Assembly: GCA_022837205.1 (NCBI GenBank)
Contig: JALHEL010000114.1
Coordinates: 1-6,677 of the forward strand
Source of the DNA: Leptolinea sp.
Lineage (GTDB): Bacteria > Chloroflexota > Anaerolineae > Anaerolineales > Anaerolineaceae
DNA: 6,677 nt
Reading direction: 5' to 3'
A model generated the notes under the pieces. It worked only from the letters and a program-made list of their open reading frames with translations, ran no database searches and had not been told where the DNA came from. A program made the translations under genes and the position numbers. Shown piece by piece: positions 1-6,219 of this stretch (its first letter is position 1; each line of letters starts with the position of its first letter).

Positions 1-20
1 TGACGATTCGATTGAAAAGA

Positions 21-509
21 CTATTCTCTGGCTCCTAATTTCTCATCCAAGATCATCAAACCGCCCGGATTATCTCCGCTTTTCTCTAACATTGCGATAA
101 TATATTCAAAATTGGCTTCTTCTTCCACCTGTTCGGAAATGTACCAACGTAACAATTCCTGTGTCCCGTAATCTTTTTCAGCCAAAGCCAGATCGTAAAG
201 TCCGTGAATGCTGGAAGTGATGAACTTTTCGTGTTCCAAGCCGGCTTTAAAGACATCCAATGGATTTTTATAATCGACGGAAACTTTTTCGATTGTGTCT
301 AAGGAAACTTCGCCGGATCGCTCATAAACATAGCGGAAAAATTTCATCGCATGACTGATTTCTTCCTTCACTTGCTTATTCATCCAGGCGGACATTCCTT
401 TGTAATTCTCATTTTCAAAGTATGCTTCCATTCCGAGATAAATATAGGCGGAATGAAATTCTTTATTAATCTGTTCCACTAAAGCTTGTTGCATCTGTTT
501 CGATAACAT
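21..509 (-). CDS. ftnA: Bacterial non-heme ferritin (FtnA type)
   Basis: A 162-residue protein that would oxidise Fe(II) and store Fe(III) mineral inside a cytosolic 24-subunit shell. The length fits the FtnA family (about 160-170 residues). The ferroxidase ligands known from E. coli FtnA all sit at the expected positions: Glu17 (in KEFHSAY), Tyr24, Glu50 and His53 (in EEISHA), Glu94 (in EHEKF), Gln127 and Glu130 (in SEQVEEE). There is no haem-ligand Met or long extension suggesting bacterioferritin or Dps. The ATG start is supported by a GAGGAG Shine-Dalgarno at 517-522 with a 7-nt spacer. It lies downstream of a broken S9 peptidase on the same strand but has its own promoter (607-634), so it is probably a single-gene unit. 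A PerR/Fur-like motif over the -10 suggests iron or peroxide control. Confidence in the family is very high; the symbol is by resemblance. Confidence 0.96.
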   Translation of the reverse strand: MLSKQMQQALVEQINKEFHSAYIYLGMEAYFENENYKGMSAWMNKQVKEEISHAMKFFRYVYERSGEVSLDTIEKVSVDYKNPLDVFKAGLEHEKFITSSIHGLYDLALAEKDYGTQELLRWYISEQVEEEANFEYIIAMLEKSGDNPGGLMILDEKLGARE

Positions 510-598
510 ATTTTTTCTCCTCAGTTAATTGTTGCTTCTTTGTCTTCCGATTCTTTCTGCCGGGAATCAAGAAGAAATAAAATAAACTCATTACAACT

Positions 599-613
599 TA
601 GTAATAATTATAA
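599..613 (-). promoter_or_regulatory. Candidate PerR/Fur-type operator over the ferritin -10
   Basis: The 15-nt minus-strand stretch TTATAATTATTACTA matches the 7-1-7 PerR box TTATAATNATTATAA at 12 of 14 informative positions. It covers the whole -10 hexamer, where a bound repressor would block RNA polymerase. PerR control of ferritin or Dps genes is known in several Gram-positive bacteria. The region is very AT-rich, so a chance match is possible, and no perR or fur gene is visible in this window. Confidence 0.35.
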
Positions 614-634
614 CTTAAATTAAACCAAATGCAA
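607..634 (-). promoter_or_regulatory. Sigma-70-type promoter of the ferritin gene
   Basis: On the minus strand TTGCAT (629-634) and a perfect TATAAT (607-612) are separated by 16 nt. This places the transcription start near position 600 and gives a 5' UTR of about 90 nt before the ferritin ATG. The spacer is AT-rich. The -10 hexamer is consensus, while the -35 matches TTGACA at four of six positions. No other comparable promoter was seen in the gap between the peptidase remnant and ferritin. Confidence 0.7.
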
Positions 635-682
635 GAGAATCGGTAAAGAAAGTTGCTGATGAACGGGACCCTCCTTACGTGA

Positions 683-2438
683 CTAAAGCAAATATTGTGT
701 CGCAAAAGAATAAAGTGTCGAAAGATAATCCGTAATTGTCTCAGGGCGACGGAATCCCTCCCTGGAAAATCGCAAGGGGTGTTTTGATTTTTTCGACGTG
801 CCGAATGGGTGAACGTTCTTCATAAAGCGGTGCGGCTTCCGGAAGCGGTCCCACCAGCGAATCGGTATAATGCAATTCCAATTTATGAGTATTAATGGCT
901 AAACCGAAAAGGTCGGTCACCCCATAAAGGCAAGCAGCCGCTTTAAAAGAATCCGGATATTGAATTAATGTATTGAGAACGGTAAAACCGCCGGCGCTTC
1001 CGCCAATGATCAAGAGCCGGTTTCGATCCGCCAAGTGTAGTGCACTTAAGCAGCTCGCACCGAGAACGGCATCTTCCACATCATAGACGCCCCAATTGCC
1101 GTACAAACTTTTCAGATAACCGGTTCCATAACCGCAGCTGCCGCGGTAGTTTACTTCAAGATATCCGAATCCGCGGGAAGTGAAAAATTGTATTTCCGGG
1201 TTGAAGCGTAAATCCGCTTTGCCGGTCGGTCCGCCGTGAATATGAACAAAAGCAGGCGGAAGTCCCACCCAATTTGCATCGGGGTTGGTTGGCGGATAAA
1301 AGATACCGTAAACCGGAGTCCCATCCGGTGCTTCCCATGAAATCTCCCGTGGTTTTGAAATATATTCTTCGTCTATCAGATCATCACTCAATCGAAAGAC
1401 GATTTTGAATCCGTCGTCATTTACCAGAATAATTTGAGTGGGTTGTAACGGGCTGTCGGCTACGGCTGCGATCATTCCGGTCTCAAGAGAAACCGAAATA
1501 GCGTCAAAAGAAGAATATTGCGGAGAATTTAATATTCGGATTTCTCCGGATTCAACCGAGACGATACAAATTTTGCTTCTGGTCCCAAAAATTTGTAAAA
1601 ATGCGATCTGCCGGCTGTCCGGAAACCAGTCATAAGTCTGCACTCCCTGGGCAAAAGCCGGAACCGTCAAAGCAAAGTGATCTCCGTGGACCAAGATTTT
1701 TTCCTCTCCAGATTCCAAATTCCGCAGGATCAGATCTTCCCATTCACCATTCGATCGTATGTAAGATAACATTTTCCCATCGGGTGAGAATTTTGGCTGA
1801 GAAGCGGGGAACGGCATTTTACCGGCAATATGCACGATTTCGGAGATTGTTCCGTTTTCCGGATCGACTTTTCCGATCATCACTTTTGAACCGTCCCACG
1901 GCATATCCGGATGATTCCATTCCACCCACGTAAAATAATCTCCGCGTGGACTCCAAGCCGGTTGCATATAGAAATCTGCTCCGTGAACCCATAAAAACGG
2001 CCAACTTCGTTCGTCCAAACGCAGCAATGCCATTTGATCATCCGTACCGTCGCCGGATATATAAGCAACAAATCGACCGTTCGGACTGATTACCGGAGAA
2101 GCGGTCATATACCGGTCATTGGTAAGCAACTTGAATGCCGGTTTATTTAGGTTCTGAAGAAATAATCCGCGTTTGCCGGCGCTGAATAATACTTTTTCGT
2201 TTCGTACATCAAAATCTCCGCCGCCATAACCGATATTTCCCCCTACCGGTAAATCGCCGTTCAGCTTTTTTAACCCCGAATCACAGCGATATTCATAAAG
2301 AAATGAATTTCCTCCCCGATTCCCGGAGAAATAGAGACGGTTGTCCGATCCCCATTTTAAGGTATTAATCCTACCGCGTTGAGCGACTGCCTGCTCAGAA
2401 ATGGGACTTTTCCAAAGTCCGTAAGGAATTGGTCTCAT
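683..2438 (-). pseudogene. S9-family prolyl-oligopeptidase-like serine peptidase, 3' end broken
   Basis: The intact frame gives 565 residues from the ATG at 2436-2438 to a TGA at 741-743. Residues 1 to about 350 form a TolB/DPP-like beta-propeller with repeated blades (PVISPNGRFVAYIS, PAWSPRGDYFTW, PKFSPDGKMLSYI, DWFPDSRQIAFL). An alpha/beta-hydrolase domain follows, with HGGP at about 402, NYRGSCGYG at about 430 and the nucleophile elbow GGSAGG, Ser481. The frame then runs PLAIFQG GIPSP stop. In this family FQG is normally followed by an Asp-containing loop (about DxxVP), an alpha/beta unit and the GHGF histidine. Here the +1 frame at 683-763 reads REGFRRPETITDYLS and ends at a TAG, which looks like the normal tail after GHGF. 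An internal segment of about 30 codons (inferred) with both Asp and His is therefore missing. The TTG at 2484-2486 is a less likely start, because PYGLWKSPIS directly after the ATG matches the family N-terminus. The weak Shine-Dalgarno AAGGAA (2442-2447) has a short spacer. Confidence 0.82.
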
Positions 2439-2503
2439 AGGTTCCTTCTGTTTCAGAATGATTTTTCGAAAAACGATCCTTTTCAAAAAATTTTGATAAA
2501 GAA

Positions 2504-2532
2504 ATCATAACCGTTCAGCCGTTGATTTTCAA
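2504..2532 (-). promoter_or_regulatory. Promoter of the S9 peptidase gene
   Basis: Minus-strand TTGAAA (2527-2532) and TATGAT (2504-2509) are separated by exactly 17 nt. The predicted transcription start is near 2497. This leaves a leader of about 60 nt before the ATG at 2436-2438 but only about 10 nt before the upstream TTG at 2484-2486, which favours the ATG. The promoter lies after the ribosomal operon terminator, so the peptidase is a separate transcription unit. Confidence 0.6.
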
Positions 2533-2650
2533 TGGCTTTGACAAAATCGAGTTATTAATGATTCTTATAAAAAAAAGGCAGGATTCGGTTGAGGAAAAAA
2601 GATCGGCGTCACTTGCCACAGGGGGGCACTCCGAAGCGATAATCGGGAAC

Positions 2651-2690
2651 AAAAAACATGTTTCAGGTGTTCAGCCCGAAACATGTTTTT
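2651..2690 (-). terminator. Intrinsic terminator of the ribosomal stalk operon
   Basis: A perfect 13-bp stem (2652-2664 paired with 2678-2690, core AACATGTTTC) encloses a 13-nt loop and ends in six T residues on the minus strand. It lies about 80 nt after the rplL stop. The A tract on the other side makes it look bidirectional, although no plus-strand gene faces it. It separates the rplJL transcript from the peptidase gene. Confidence 0.85.
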
Positions 2691-2712
2691 GATTTTCATT
2701 GTCTTGTTGATC

Positions 2713-2744
2713 CGCCGGAGAAATCCGATCACTATACTCCGGCG
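2713..2744 (-). other. Perfect 8-bp hairpin in the rplL 3' UTR
   Basis: CGCCGGAG at 2713-2720 is the exact reverse complement of CTCCGGCG at 2737-2744, with a 16-nt loop. It lies between the rplL stop and the terminator. No T tract follows on either strand, so it is not a second terminator. A role as an mRNA 3'-end stability element is possible but unproven. The rest of the 333-nt gap 2439-2771 holds the terminator, two T tracts without good stems (minus strand, near 2570 and 2597) and the peptidase promoter. Confidence 0.5.
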
Positions 2745-2771
2745 AAAGAACAAATGATTGATGATAAAAAA

Positions 2772-3158
2772 TTATGAAGCCGGTTTTACTTCAACGGTTG
2801 CGCCGGCAGCTTCGAGTTTGCTCTTTGCGTCATTTGCCGCTTCTTTCCCGACAGCGGAAAGGACTTTCGCGCCGGCGGTTTCAGCCATTTGTTTCGCTTC
2901 GACTAAGCCGAGATTTGTGAGAACACGGATAACCTTAATCGTCTCGATCTTCTTCGGGCCCGCATCTTTAATAATGACATCAAACTCGGTTGCTTCTTCA
3001 GCCGGTGCAGCAGCTTCGGCTACCGGTGCAGCCGCTACGGTTGCTACAGGTGCTGCGGCGGAAACACCCCATTTGTCTTCTAACGCTTTAACTAATTCTG
3101 AAGCTTCTAAAACACTTAAAGAGCTTAGCGCTTCAACAAGTTTTTCAATATCAGCCAT
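2772..3158 (-). CDS. rplL: Large ribosomal subunit protein bL12 (L7/L12)
   Basis: A 128-residue stalk protein that binds L10 as dimers and recruits translational GTPases such as EF-Tu and EF-G. Residues 1-32 form the dimerisation domain (ADIEKLVEALSSLSVLEA), residues 33-57 an Ala/Pro-rich hinge, and residues 58-126 the factor-binding C-terminal domain. Of the surface residues numbered in E. coli, the equivalents of K65, I69, K70, R73, L80 and K84 are kept (KIETIKVIR and LVEAK). The usual Lys before EAK (E. coli K81) is Val here, and the G of TGLGL is Asn. The ATG start has an AGGAG Shine-Dalgarno 7 nt upstream. It follows rplJ by 49 nt and shares its attenuated transcript. The longer plus-strand frame lying over it is a composition artefact. 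Confidence 0.98.
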   Translation of the reverse strand: MADIEKLVEALSSLSVLEASELVKALEDKWGVSAAAPVATVAAAPVAEAAAPAEEATEFDVIIKDAGPKKIETIKVIRVLTNLGLVEAKQMAETAGAKVLSAVGKEAANDAKSKLEAAGATVEVKPAS

Positions 3159-3207
3159 TTTAAAACTCCTAATTTTATTATTTATATTTTTATTTATTTC
3201 AATACGA

Positions 3208-3735
3208 TCAGGCGGCAGTCGGTTCCTCTTTGGAAATGTGCGCCTGAATCACTGCGGCGAGTGAACGCCCGGGTTCCGCGATAATACGAGTCAATTGTGA
3301 AGCGGGTGCCAAAATGGTACCGAGCAATTTTGCCCGCATAACCGGCAGCGGCGGTAAACTTGCGAGGGCTTTTACCTGACTTTCGGAAATTTCATTCTTA
3401 TCTAAAAAGCCGCCTTTTATTTTAAAGGCTTCATTCTTTACGAGATCCGAAAAGACTTTTGCCATTGCAGCGGCATCGGTAAAAGCAAACCCGACTAATG
3501 AAGTTCCGGTTATATCTTTCTGTAACTTGTAATTCTCCTTTTCCAGCACTTTCTGAATCAGGGTGTCTTTTACAACATGAACTTCTCCGCCGGCTTCGCG
3601 TGCTTTTGCGCGAATTTCATCAATCGCCGGCATATCCATCTTTGAATATTCAAGCATAAATACTCCCTGACTTTTTTGAAGCCATTGGGAATATTGCTCC
3701 ATCATTTTTTGCTTTTCTGATTTAGTGAATGCCAA
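3208..3735 (-). CDS. rplJ: Large ribosomal subunit protein uL10 (L10), TTG start
   Basis: A 175-residue protein that anchors the L7/L12 dimers to 23S rRNA next to L11. The N-terminal globular domain (about 1-105) carries family motifs such as LQKSQGVFMLEY, IRAKAREAGGEVHVVKDTL and GTSLVGFAF. The C-terminal part includes a helix near 147-168 (LTRIIAEPGRSLAAVIQAHI) of the kind that binds L12. The start is a TTG at 3733-3735. No in-frame ATG lies just upstream, the next Met (residue 11) would truncate a normal N-terminus, and a strong AGGAGGT Shine-Dalgarno lies 8 nt before the TTG. Upstream are an L10 leader and an intrinsic terminator, so the protein probably represses its own transcript when in excess. 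Confidence 0.97.
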   Translation of the reverse strand: MAFTKSEKQKMMEQYSQWLQKSQGVFMLEYSKMDMPAIDEIRAKAREAGGEVHVVKDTLIQKVLEKENYKLQKDITGTSLVGFAFTDAAAMAKVFSDLVKNEAFKIKGGFLDKNEISESQVKALASLPPLPVMRAKLLGTILAPASQLTRIIAEPGRSLAAVIQAHISKEEPTAA

Positions 3736-3743
3736 TGAATAAT

Positions 3744-3753
3744 ACCTCCTCCC
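3744..3753 (-). promoter_or_regulatory. Strong ribosome binding site that fixes the rplJ TTG start
   Basis: Minus-strand GGGAGGAGGT contains a full AGGAGG core with an 8-nt spacer to the TTG at 3733-3735. The strong match may offset the weak start codon. It lies just after the attenuator T tract, so it is present only in read-through transcripts. Confidence 0.8.
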
Positions 3754-3764
3754 TTTAATTTTTC

Positions 3765-3802
3765 AAAAAAAAGTCTTTGCCCCGAAACTCGAAGGCAAAG
3801 AC
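3765..3802 (-). terminator. Attenuator terminator upstream of rplJ
   Basis: GTCTTTGCC (3794-3802) pairs perfectly with GGCAAAGAC (3773-3781) around a 12-nt loop and is followed by eight T residues (3765-3772) on the minus strand. The position, between the L10 leader and the rplJ ribosome binding site, is that of a regulated attenuator rather than an operon end. A possible competing pairing joins GTCTTT of the 5' arm (3797-3802) to GAAGAC in the leader core (3869-3874): six pairs, one of them G-U. Confidence 0.88.
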
Positions 3803-3890
3803 ATAAAAGTCATAAACTCTATAACTGTCATTCGCCTCGGCAGGATATTAAGCCTTTCGGCACCGGCTGTCTTCAGAGAACTTTTTTTAT
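3773..3890 (-). ncRNA. Ribosomal protein L10 leader (cis-regulatory mRNA element)
   Basis: At 3834-3875 the minus strand carries the hallmark pieces of the L10 leader family: CTGAAGACAGCCGGTGC, then a small GCC-GAAA-GGC hairpin, then TAATATCCTGCCGAGGC. This resembles the L10-L12 binding region of 23S rRNA, which the leader mimics. It lies between rplA and rplJ, directly before an intrinsic terminator, as in Bacillus-type rplJL regulation. When the stalk complex is in excess it should bind here and favour termination. The outer limits are approximate. The recognition comes from motif memory, not a covariance-model search. Confidence 0.85.
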
Positions 3891-3932
3891 TTTACCTGAT
3901 TAATTTGCTCTTTACTTATTATTCCTTACAAA

Positions 3933-4652
3933 TTAAGCGATTGGTTCCAATCCCTGAGCCGCAGAAAGATCCACATGAATGCCGGGTCCCATTGTCGAAG
4001 CCAAAGTAATCTTCTTGATATAAGTTCCTTTTGCTCCGGCCGGTCTCGCTTTTCGTACGGCATCCAAGAATGCAGCCAAATTCTCGTAAAGTGCTTTTTG
4101 ATCAAAAGAAACTTTTCCGATGGGGGCGTGAATATTTCCCGACTTGTCCAGACGGAATTCCACACGACCGGCTTTCGCTTCTTTGATGACACGCGGTAAA
4201 TCTTCGGCCGGAACGACGGTACCGGCTTTCGGATTTGGCATTAAACCGCGCGGTCCCAAGACACGACCTAAACGACCCGCTTTGGCCATCATGTCCGGAG
4301 TTGCGATCGCAACATCAAAATCGGTGAACCCCTGCTGAATTTTCTGGATCCATTCATCGCTGTCCGCGATAATATCTGCTCCACCTTCTTCGGCTTTTGC
4401 GGCGCCTTCTCCCTGTGCAAAGACAAGGACGCGTACGGTCTTGCCTAACCCGTTGGGAAGAACCACAACATCCCGTACCTGTTGATCCGCCTGACGCGGA
4501 TCCAAACCGGTCCGTAAGTGGATCTCAACGGTTGCATCAAATTTCGTGATGCTGGTTTCTTTCACCAAATCAATCGCATCTTTCGGCGCGTAATTGGTTG
4601 ATGGATTTACTTTCTTCTGTGCTTCCTGAAATTTCTTTCCGTGTTTTGCCAT
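3933..4652 (-). CDS. rplA: Large ribosomal subunit protein uL1 (L1)
   Basis: A 239-residue protein of the mobile L1 stalk, which helps release deacylated tRNA from the E site and in many bacteria represses its own operon by binding the rplK leader. The family signature runs from about residue 116 to 145 (IATPDMMAKAGRLGRVLGPR, then GLMPNPKAGTV). The C-terminal part with TYIKKITLASTMGPGIHVD closes domain I. The ATG at 4650-4652 is chosen because MAKHGKKFQEA is the usual N-terminus and an AAGGAG Shine-Dalgarno (4658-4663) lies 5 nt upstream. A GTG at 4695-4697 would add 15 residues read straight through that ribosome binding site and is rejected. It follows rplK by 51 nt, so cotranscription is expected. 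Confidence 0.98.
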   Translation of the reverse strand: MAKHGKKFQEAQKKVNPSTNYAPKDAIDLVKETSITKFDATVEIHLRTGLDPRQADQQVRDVVVLPNGLGKTVRVLVFAQGEGAAKAEEGGADIIADSDEWIQKIQQGFTDFDVAIATPDMMAKAGRLGRVLGPRGLMPNPKAGTVVPAEDLPRVIKEAKAGRVEFRLDKSGNIHAPIGKVSFDQKALYENLAAFLDAVRKARPAGAKGTYIKKITLASTMGPGIHVDLSAAQGLEPIA

Positions 4653-4703
4653 TATAACTCCTTGTGGTCCGATCGAGTATCTGTCGTACTCTCCCACGAA
4701 ATA

Positions 4704-5129
4704 TTAATCAACTACCTGAATTCCCATATTCCGAGCGGTGCCTTCAATCTGTTTCATGGCACCTTCAATATCCACCGCATTCATATCCTTCAATTTCGTT
4801 TCGGCGATTTCCCGAACCTGAGCACGGGTAATTTTTCCGACCCGACCTTTGCTGCCTTCCGGAGAAGCGGTTTCGATTCCTGCTGCCCGTTTAATCATAT
4901 AGGAAGCCGGAGGTGTCTTTAGAACAAAAGTGAAAGAACCGTCTGTATAAACGGAAATTTCTGCCGGGACAATCTCACCGATGCGGGTTTGGGTCCGGGC
5001 ATTATATTCTTTCACGAACGCCATGATGTTGATGCCATGGCCTGCGAGGGCGGGGCCTACCGGAGGTGCCGGATTGGCTTTGCCTGCATTCAAATTTAAT
5101 TTAACAATTGCTTTTAATTTTTTTGCCAC
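4704..5129 (-). CDS. rplK: Large ribosomal subunit protein uL11 (L11), GTG start
   Basis: A 141-residue protein of the GTPase-associated centre that binds 23S rRNA with L10. The N-terminal domain shows the proline-rich helix PAPPVGPAL, here followed by AGHGINIMAF where GQHG is more usual. The linker and C-terminal RNA-binding domain include KTPPASYMIKRAAGI and KITRAQVREIAETKLKDMNA, ending GTARNMGIQVVD. The start is GTG at 5127-5129, supported by AAGGAG (5136-5141) with a 6-nt spacer and by MAKKLKAIVKL being the normal family start. It follows nusG after a 100-nt structured gap and precedes rplA. Confidence 0.98.
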   Translation of the reverse strand: MAKKLKAIVKLNLNAGKANPAPPVGPALAGHGINIMAFVKEYNARTQTRIGEIVPAEISVYTDGSFTFVLKTPPASYMIKRAAGIETASPEGSKGRVGKITRAQVREIAETKLKDMNAVDIEGAMKQIEGTARNMGIQVVD

Positions 5130-5142
5130 AATATACTCCTTC

Positions 5143-5170
5143 GTGGTGCTAACGGATTTTATCCTTCCAC
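5143..5170 (-). promoter_or_regulatory. Candidate L1 operator hairpin before rplK
   Basis: On the minus strand GTGG (5167-5170) pairs with CCAC (5143-5146), and inside it GGAT pairs with ATCC around an AAA loop. The two helices are separated by an asymmetric internal loop (2 nt against 7 nt). Two short helices with an asymmetric loop is the general shape of L1 binding sites in rRNA and rplK leaders. I could not match specific conserved loop bases, so the assignment rests on shape and position. Confidence 0.3.
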
Positions 5171-5172
5171 AA

Positions 5173-5216
5173 AAATAAGGGACCCGGTAAGGACCGTTTT
5201 TTGTCCCTCTTTATTT
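5173..5216 (-). other. Structured leader in the nusG-rplK gap
   Basis: On the minus strand AAATAA (5211-5216) and GGGAC (5203-5207) pair with GTCCC and TTATTT (5173-5183), with a 3-nt bulge. An inner CGGT-CCTT-ACCG hairpin (5185-5196) is preceded by six A residues. The GGGAC arm could instead pair with the inner GGTCC, giving mutually exclusive folds. The T-rich flank after the stem is terminator-like but interrupted. It may be a leader or processing site between nusG and the rplKA genes. Confidence 0.45.
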
Positions 5217-5229
5217 CCTCAATAAATTC

Positions 5230-5919
5230 TTACGCTTTTTCCACCTGCAGAAAATCCAACTCCACAGGGGTTTCCCTGCCGAAGAAATTGACCATTACCC
5301 GGACTTTTGATTTATCCTGGTCAATTTCAGCAACCGTCCCGCGAAAATCATTGAAAGGTCCGTCAATAATCCGGACTTTTTCTCCGACTTTATAGGTTAC
5401 GCTGACCACCGGTGCTTCGGCTTCCATCCGTTTAATAATCGAATTCACTTCTTCTGGACGTAAGGGAGTCGGTTGGTTTCCCATTCCGACAAATCCGGTA
5501 ACGCCCGGTGTATTTCGAACGATAAACCATGATTCTTCGGTCAGAATCATGTTGACCAAGACATAACCCGGGAAAATATGACGTTCAATCGTCTTGCGTT
5601 TCCCCTCTTTGACTTCGATTTCTTCCTGAGTCGGGATAACCACATCAAAAATTTTATCCTTCATCCCCATGGAATCGATCCGCTGTTCGAGGTTATGACG
5701 GACTTTGTTTTCATAACCGGAATAGCAATGAATCACATACCAATTCCGTTCTTCATTGCTTTCGATCTTGGTTTCTTCTTCGGGTATTTGTGCGGATGGT
5801 CGTTCTGTTTTCTTGGCTTTGGCGCGAGTCGCTTTTTTCGCTTTCAATATCTCTTCCGCGCCGATATCTTCATCTGAGTTATTCAGAACATCCAACTCAT
5901 CTTTCTCTTTAGAGCTCAT
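5230..5919 (-). CDS. nusG: Transcription termination/antitermination factor NusG
   Basis: A 229-residue elongation factor that binds RNA polymerase and links it to Rho or the ribosome. The NGN domain covers about residues 59-165 (WYVIHCYSGYENKV at 60, HIFPGYVLVNM at about 114, NTPGVTGFVG at about 137). The KOW domain covers about 176-229 (YKVGEKVRIIDGPFNDFRG). The first 58 residues are an additional, highly charged segment: acidic at 1-24, Lys/Arg-rich at 26-40, then Glu-rich. NusG is usually about 175-200 residues, so this extension is long. The ATG at 5917-5919 has AGGA 7 nt upstream and follows the secE stop by 16 nt, a conserved tight pair. No equally good start lies nearer the NGN domain. 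Confidence 0.97.
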   Translation of the reverse strand: MSSKEKDELDVLNNSDEDIGAEEILKAKKATRAKAKKTERPSAQIPEEETKIESNEERNWYVIHCYSGYENKVRHNLEQRIDSMGMKDKIFDVVIPTQEEIEVKEGKRKTIERHIFPGYVLVNMILTEESWFIVRNTPGVTGFVGMGNQPTPLRPEEVNSIIKRMEAEAPVVSVTYKVGEKVRIIDGPFNDFRGTVAEIDQDKSKVRVMVNFFGRETPVELDFLQVEKA

Positions 5920-5935
5920 TCAACAATCCTGTTCC

Positions 5936-6178
5936 TTATCCGACGATCGTGCCAATTAGTTCAGAGAACAAAAAGTCAACAATTCCCAAAAAAACCGCCA
6001 TCGCAAAAACAACAATCAAAACGATTTTTGTCATATGAAGTGCTTCTTCTCTGGTAGGCCAGGTTACTTTTCGTAACTCACCAATCGTCTCATTCCACCA
6101 TTTAGCGATTTTATTCGGCTTCTTCGGAGCGGATGGTTTTGCCGGTTTTTCTGTTTTCTTTATTTTTGTGTCTGCCAT
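5936..6178 (-). CDS. secE: Preprotein translocase subunit SecE
   Basis: An 80-residue single-span subunit of the SecYEG channel in the cytoplasmic membrane. Residues 1-23 are a Lys/Pro/Ala-rich cytoplasmic tail. Residues 24-48 hold the conserved amphipathic helix and the family motif ELRKVTWPTREE (34-45). Residues 51-75 are a hydrophobic membrane segment (KIVLIVVFAMAVFLGIVDFL). The size matches the short SecE found in most bacteria outside the Gammaproteobacteria. The ATG has AAGGAG at 6189-6194 with a rather long 10-nt spacer. It sits between tRNA-Trp and nusG, the classic arrangement. Confidence 0.97.
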   Translation of the reverse strand: MADTKIKKTEKPAKPSAPKKPNKIAKWWNETIGELRKVTWPTREEALHMTKIVLIVVFAMAVFLGIVDFLFSELIGTIVG

Positions 6179-6219
6179 AAAATGGTCACTCCTTATTTCT
6201 TCGGCACTTATGCCTATAA

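Noticed and set aside
635..682. AGGAGGG-like ribosome binding site on the minus strand after the peptidase remnant
   Set aside because: No start codon with an open frame follows at a suitable distance; the purine run is probably incidental.
1438..2071. Several open frames of 60-110 codons overlapping the S9 gene on both strands
   Set aside because: They have no recognisable domains and no ribosome binding sites. They are shadows of the peptidase reading frame.
2439..2486. TTG start that would lengthen the S9 protein by 16 residues
   Set aside because: The Lys-rich addition does not match the family N-terminus, has no Shine-Dalgarno and would leave only about 10 nt of leader after the promoter.
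2566..2640. T runs on the minus strand near 2570 and 2597 as possible extra terminators
   Set aside because: Only weak 3-4 bp stems (such as TGCC/GGCA) precede them, and the strong terminator at 2651-2690 already ends the operon.
2758..3264. A 168-codon plus-strand open frame rich in Ala and Ser
   Set aside because: It lies antisense over rplL and the end of rplJ. Its Ala/Ser composition mirrors the rplL hinge codons, and it has no family resemblance.
4653..4697. GTG start that would lengthen L1 by 15 residues
   Set aside because: The added residues are translated ribosome binding site (AAGGAG at 4658-4663), and the family N-terminus MAKHGKKF begins at the ATG 4650-4652.
3933..5959. Several 60-99 codon plus-strand frames opposite rplA, rplK and nusG
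   Set aside because: All are antisense to well-conserved genes, with no upstream promoter or ribosome binding site and no family resemblance.
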